Part shown: positions 60,472 to 64,000 of the stretch, piece after piece
Position numbering within the stretch: the first letter of the stretch is position 1
Layout: each line of letters opens with the position of its first letter
Assembly: GCF_030182585.1 (NCBI RefSeq)
Contig: NZ_JARXOW010000001.1
Span: 2,852,001 to 2,916,000 of the forward strand
Length of the DNA: 64,000 nt
Source of the DNA: Pedobacter faecalis
Lineage (GTDB): Bacteria; Bacteroidota; Bacteroidia; Sphingobacteriales; Sphingobacteriaceae
Direction of reading: 5' to 3'
Made by a program: the position numbers and the translations under genes
The notes under the pieces: model-generated
Database searches by the model: none
Seen by the model: the letters and a program-made list of their open reading frames with translations, nothing else
What the model was told of the DNA's origin: nothing

Positions 60472-61887
60472 ATGATCATAGAGCAAATATATACCGGCTG
60501 TTTGGCTGAGGCGGCCTATTACATTGAGCATAATGGTGAGTCGGCTATTGTTGACCCTCTCCGTGAGGTAGGACCGTATCTGAAAAGAGCGGAAAAGTCC
60601 GGATCAACGATCAAGTATATCTTTGAAACACATTTCCATGCGGATTTTGTGTCGGGTCACGTGGATCTGGCGGAGAAGTCGGGAGCATTGATCGTCTATG
60701 GTCCGACAGCGAATACGGATTTCAAATCGCATATAGCGCATGACGGTGAACAGTTCCAGATAGGGGGACTTACATTAACTGCACTGCACACACCCGGACA
60801 TACGCCGGAGTCGACCAGTTATCTGTTAAATGATGAGAAGGGCGAGCCGTATTGCATATTTACCGGAGACACACTCTTTATCGGCGACGTGGGCCGGCCT
60901 GATCTGGCACAGCAGGGTACACTAACGATGGAAGACATGGCTGGTACCCTATATGACTCACTGCAGCAGAAAATTCTAACACTGCCTGACCATGTACTTA
61001 TATATCCGGCACATGGAGCGGGCTCGGCCTGTGGTAAAAACATGAGTAAGGAAACTTTTGATACGCTTGGTAATCAGCGCCGGCTAAACTACGCCTTAAG
61101 GGCGGCAAGTAAAGACCAGTTTGTGGCCGAGGTTACTTCGGGCTTGCTTCCTCCGCCTCAATATTTTGCAAAGAACGCGGCTATGAACCGGATGGGCTAT
61201 GAAAGTATAGATAACGTGTATGAGAAAGGACTGAATCCGCTTACTCCTGAGGAATTCGAATTGGTCGCAGCTCAAACCGGCGCGCTTATTCTGGACACCA
61301 GGGATCCGCAGGTATTTGCAAAAGGCTTCATTCCGTCTTCAATAAATATTGGTTTGAACGGACAGTTTGCTCCTTGGGTGGGGGCGCTGGTAAGCGACTT
61401 AAAGCAGCCATTGCTGCTGGTGACGGATCAAGGGAAGGAAGAGGAGGCCATCACAAGGCTGTCGAGGGTGGGCTATGACAGTACGGTGGGTTATTTGAAC
61501 GGAGGATTCGCTGCCTGGGCGGCGGCAGGAAAGCAAACAGAGCGCATCGTTTCGGTAAGTGCTGACGAGTTCGAAGCTGTCGCAAATGCCGATCCGGGTC
61601 TCCATGTGCTCGACGTCAGAAAGCCAGGGGAATACGAAGCAGAACATCTGGAAAGCTCACTTGCCAGACCGCTTGATTATATTAATGAGTGGACAGGTCA
61701 GCTTGATCCAAAGGATACTTATTACATTCATTGTGCTGGAGGGTATCGTTCCATGATCGCGGCCTCAATTCTGAAGGCCCGCGGCTATGATAAGGTTATT
61801 GATGTGGCTGGTGGTTATGGTGCGCTAAAAAAGACAGGTTTAAAGCGTACGGATTTCGCATGTCCGTCTAAAGCCATGCATGCCTGA
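60472..61887 (+). CDS. CstB-like persulfide dioxygenase with pseudo-rhodanese and rhodanese domains
   Basis: Protein of 471 aa. Metallo-beta-lactamase dioxygenase domain (about 1-235) with THFHAD (His54, His56, Asp57), HTPGHTPES, TGDTLFIGDVGRPDL and Cys187 in GSACGKN. The first rhodanese domain (about 255-355) has lost its Cys (VTDQGKEEE in the active loop). The second (about 360-460) keeps it as Cys421 in HCAGGYRS. This three-domain order matches CstB of Staphylococcus aureus, which oxidises persulfides to thiosulfate. Likely role: sulfide and persulfide detoxification in the cytoplasm. Confidence 0.9.
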   Translation: MIIEQIYTGCLAEAAYYIEHNGESAIVDPLREVGPYLKRAEKSGSTIKYIFETHFHADFVSGHVDLAEKSGALIVYGPTANTDFKSHIAHDGEQFQIGGLTLTALHTPGHTPESTSYLLNDEKGEPYCIFTGDTLFIGDVGRPDLAQQGTLTMEDMAGTLYDSLQQKILTLPDHVLIYPAHGAGSACGKNMSKETFDTLGNQRRLNYALRAASKDQFVAEVTSGLLPPPQYFAKNAAMNRMGYESIDNVYEKGLNPLTPEEFELVAAQTGALILDTRDPQVFAKGFIPSSINIGLNGQFAPWVGALVSDLKQPLLLVTDQGKEEEAITRLSRVGYDSTVGYLNGGFAAWAAAGKQTERIVSVSADEFEAVANADPGLHVLDVRKPGEYEAEHLESSLARPLDYINEWTGQLDPKDTYYIHCAGGYRSMIAASILKARGYDKVIDVAGGYGALKKTGLKRTDFACPSKAMHA

Positions 61888-61924
61888 TGTTCCAAAAGTG
61901 TGCGTTTAAAAGGATTTTAATTTT

Positions 61925-61932
61925 TATGTTTG
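61925..61932 (+). promoter_or_regulatory. Polyprenyl synthase -7 box
   Basis: TATGTTTG followed by C, 19 nt before the ATG at 61952. Confidence 0.45.
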
Positions 61933-61951
61933 CACACTCATTTTTGCCTGA

Positions 61952-62923
61952 ATGCGGGGAATCGATCAGATAAAACTTCCAATAGCTGCGGATATTGATG
62001 CCTTTGAAGAAAAGTTCAAAGCCTCGATGCATAGTGATGCGCCATTACTTGACCGTATTACTCATTATATTGTGAAACGAAAAGGGAAACAGATCAGACC
62101 GATGTTTGTCTTTTTTTCAGCAAAGCTATGCGGAGGAATAACCGAATCTACACATAGGGGTGCATCTTTGGTCGAGCTGCTGCACACAGCTACCCTGGTT
62201 CACGACGACGTTGTTGATAACGCTTATGAAAGGCGCGGGTTTTTTTCTATAAATGCTTTATGGAAGAACAAGATCGCTGTGTTGGTTGGCGACTATCTTT
62301 TGGCCAAGGGTCTGCTGCTATCGGTAAATAATAAGGAGTTCCGTCTACTCCAGATCGTGTCCGAAGCGGTAAAGCAGATGAGTGAAGGCGAGTTGCTTCA
62401 GGTAGAAAAAGTGAGGCGAATGGATATCAGCGAGGAACTGTATTTTGAAGTCATCAGGCAGAAGACAGCTTCGCTAATTGCATCTTGCTGTGCCTGCGGT
62501 GCCGCGTCTGCCGGAGCAAACGAGGAATCGATAGAGAAGATGCGGTTGTTTGGCGAGAAAGTCGGTATTGCTTTCCAAATTAAAGACGATACCTTCGATT
62601 TCGGTACCGATGATGTTGGTAAGCCGCTGGGCATCGACATCAAGGAGAAGAAAGTTACCTTGCCGCTTATTTACGCACTGAATCGGGCAGACAAATCGGA
62701 GCGCAAGAAAGTGATCAATCTTGTGAAAAACCATCAGGACGACCCCGTGAAAATCCAGCAGGTAATTGATTTTGTAAATGGCAAGCAAGGGGTGTTTTAT
62801 GCCAACCAAAAGATGCTGGAATATCAGCAGCAGGCGTTTGATATTCTCAAAACTTTCGAACCGGGAGATGCCAGGGAAGGGTTGGAGCAGCTTGTGCGTT
62901 ATACAACAGAGCGAAAAAAATAG
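61952..62923 (+). CDS. Polyprenyl (octaprenyl/solanesyl-type) diphosphate synthase
   Basis: Protein of 323 aa. First Asp-rich motif LVHDDVVDNAYERRG and second FQIKDDTFDFGTD, plus the KRKGKQIRPMF substrate site. It makes the long isoprenoid chain, by context and size probably for menaquinone. Product length cannot be read with certainty from sequence alone. Confidence 0.94.
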   Translation: MRGIDQIKLPIAADIDAFEEKFKASMHSDAPLLDRITHYIVKRKGKQIRPMFVFFSAKLCGGITESTHRGASLVELLHTATLVHDDVVDNAYERRGFFSINALWKNKIAVLVGDYLLAKGLLLSVNNKEFRLLQIVSEAVKQMSEGELLQVEKVRRMDISEELYFEVIRQKTASLIASCCACGAASAGANEESIEKMRLFGEKVGIAFQIKDDTFDFGTDDVGKPLGIDIKEKKVTLPLIYALNRADKSERKKVINLVKNHQDDPVKIQQVIDFVNGKQGVFYANQKMLEYQQQAFDILKTFEPGDAREGLEQLVRYTTERKK

Positions 62924-62967
62924 CCGCGCTTAATTCGCGGAAGCAACTGTAAATTCTATATTTAAGG

Positions 62968-64000
62968 ATGAAAATCACTTTTTTCTGTGCCTTCCTCTGC
63001 ACGCTATGTTTCAGCCTATCCGCGCAGGACGAAACACAAACCGTATTCAGGCAAATCAACTCAGATGTTCTTGCCCGGTCGCAAGCCTATCGTAACCTGG
63101 AGCATGCAACGGCTGCCATCGGGCATAGGCTCACGGGGTCGGTAAACGGAAAAAAGGCAGAAGCTTACGCATTCAAGTTACTGGAGTCGTATGGGTATGA
63201 GGTCCGTTATCAGCCTTTTGAAGTCGAGAGCTGGAGCCGTCTTACGAACGAGACCAGGGTTGGCGACCAGCCTGGCAGCCTGAACAAGATCACTTCCGTC
63301 ACCCTTGCACATTCGCCTGTTAGTGCGAACATAACCGCAGAACTGGTTGATCTGGGCAACGGTTTGGAAGACGATTATATCAAGGACGCAGGGCGGGTAA
63401 GGGGGAAAATCGCCCTGGTTTATCTCGGACTTCTTCCGGGGTCGCCCAGTGGTTCACCTTCGCTGCACAGATCAGAAAAAGCGGCTCTTGCAACCCGGTA
63501 TGGCGCCGCGGGCATCATCATCATCAATACCGTGAGGACGGGCGTGTTACTCACCGGAACAGCATCGGTCACGGGCAAACTCATTCCAATACCTGCCGTA
63601 TGTATAGGTTATGAAAACGGTATGCGTCTGAAAGAGGCTCTTAAAAGCCATTCGCAGTATGCCAATCTCAACATGACAAATTTTTCTGGTGCCATCAGCG
63701 CGAGAAATGTCATTGCAACGCTAAAGGGACATGAGCTGCCGGCAGAAAAGATCGTGATAGGTGCCCATCTCGACAGTTGGGACCTGGCAACGGGGGCTAT
63801 TGACAATGGGATTGGTGCTTTTGCGGTAATCGATATGGCCAGGGCCATCAAACAAGTTGGAAGGCAGCCCAGGCGGACGATAGAGTTTGTTTTGTTTATG
63901 GGCGAAGAGCAGGGACTGCTGGGTTCGAAGGCATACATTCAAAAAGCTGTGAGTGATCAAACGCTTCACCAGGTTCGTTTTATGCTTAACTTCGACATGA
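62968..64000 (+). CDS. M28 family metallopeptidase, C-terminus cut by window edge
   Basis: The 344 residues visible start at an ATG preceded by AAGG. Signal peptide (MKITFFCAFLCTLCFSLSAQ). A PA-like insert lies near 120-215. The zinc peptidase core has GAHLDSWDLATGAIDNGIG (His and Asp ligands) and MGEEQGLLGS with the catalytic Glu and adjacent ligand. By family a secreted aminopeptidase or carboxypeptidase. The rest of the gene is outside the window. Confidence 0.92.
   Translation, partial: MKITFFCAFLCTLCFSLSAQDETQTVFRQINSDVLARSQAYRNLEHATAAIGHRLTGSVNGKKAEAYAFKLLESYGYEVRYQPFEVESWSRLTNETRVGDQPGSLNKITSVTLAHSPVSANITAELVDLGNGLEDDYIKDAGRVRGKIALVYLGLLPGSPSGSPSLHRSEKAALATRYGAAGIIIINTVRTGVLLTGTASVTGKLIPIPAVCIGYENGMRLKEALKSHSQYANLNMTNFSGAISARNVIATLKGHELPAEKIVIGAHLDSWDLATGAIDNGIGAFAVIDMARAIKQVGRQPRRTIEFVLFMGEEQGLLGSKAYIQKAVSDQTLHQVRFMLNFDM

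Noticed and set aside
1..64000. Search by eye for tRNA, rRNA, CRISPR arrays, insertion sequences, integrases and prophage genes
   Set aside because: None was found. The gaps are short and no transposase or direct spacer-repeat pattern is present.

Overview
The window looks like chromosomal DNA of a Bacteroidetes bacterium, most likely a Sphingobacteriaceae (Pedobacter-like) species. The evidence is an ECF sigma/FecR/SusC/SusD locus with an STN-type receptor, many promoters with the Bacteroidetes -7 element TAnnTTTG, few strong Shine-Dalgarno sites, MG2/TonB-plug and OstA-like envelope proteins, and bacillithiol genes (BshA and a YtxJ-like thiol protein). I see no rRNA, tRNA, CRISPR array, phage or transposase. 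Nearly all of the window is tightly packed chromosomal coding sequence. Both ends cut genes: a TonB-dependent receptor on the left and an M28 peptidase on the right.

Layout. 1-4.2 kb: receptor tail, a DACNV/diadenylate-cyclase-like protein, and a PadR regulator with a PspC membrane protein. 4.2-16 kb, minus strand: a large MG2/plug protein, a nitroreductase, then (in transcription order) ECF sigma, FecR, SusC, SusD and a TlpA-like thioredoxin. 16-19 kb: PQQ-type sugar dehydrogenase, MsrA, a 2OG-Fe(II) oxygenase. 19-22 kb: an accessory-looking locus in which a degenerate nucleotidyltransferase/HEPN protein and an internally duplicated protein of unknown function face an XRE-S24 regulator across a promoter with two perfect inverted repeats. 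22-32 kb: truncated GH3/beta-lactamase fusion; mutL, two rhomboids, an EEP phosphatase, cysS; an NTF2-like protein and a GDPD homologue that has lost its catalytic residues. 32-44 kb: MoxR ATPase, SurA-like isomerase, rdgB, OstA-like protein, tilS, bshA, lactonase, pseudouridine synthase and lytic transglycosylase. 44-64 kb: flavodoxin-type reductase with 2Fe-2S domain, uvrA, NnrD, ECF sigma with an anti-sigma remnant, lipA, OsmC, YtxJ, ribH, TPR protein, recF and a DciA-like gene, two FKBP isomerases, ndk, nrnA, tatD, asparaginase, a CstB-like persulfide dioxygenase, polyprenyl synthase and the M28 peptidase.

Genes that plausibly work together: ECF/FecR/SusCD/TlpA for regulated nutrient uptake; bshA and ytxJ for bacillithiol redox; mutL, uvrA, recF, tatD and rdgB for genome maintenance (scattered, not one operon); SurA-like, OstA-like and FKBP proteins for envelope assembly. 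The main surprises are a set of genes whose -7 box lies only 3-4 nt before the start codon (probable leaderless mRNAs, including the overlapping divergent promoters of tilS and the OstA-like gene), the dead GDPD, the HEPN/duplicated-protein/S24 locus, and several truncated proteins (GH3-beta-lactamase, anti-sigma, NnrD). Two tiny lipoprotein genes (40 and 55 aa) are also described.
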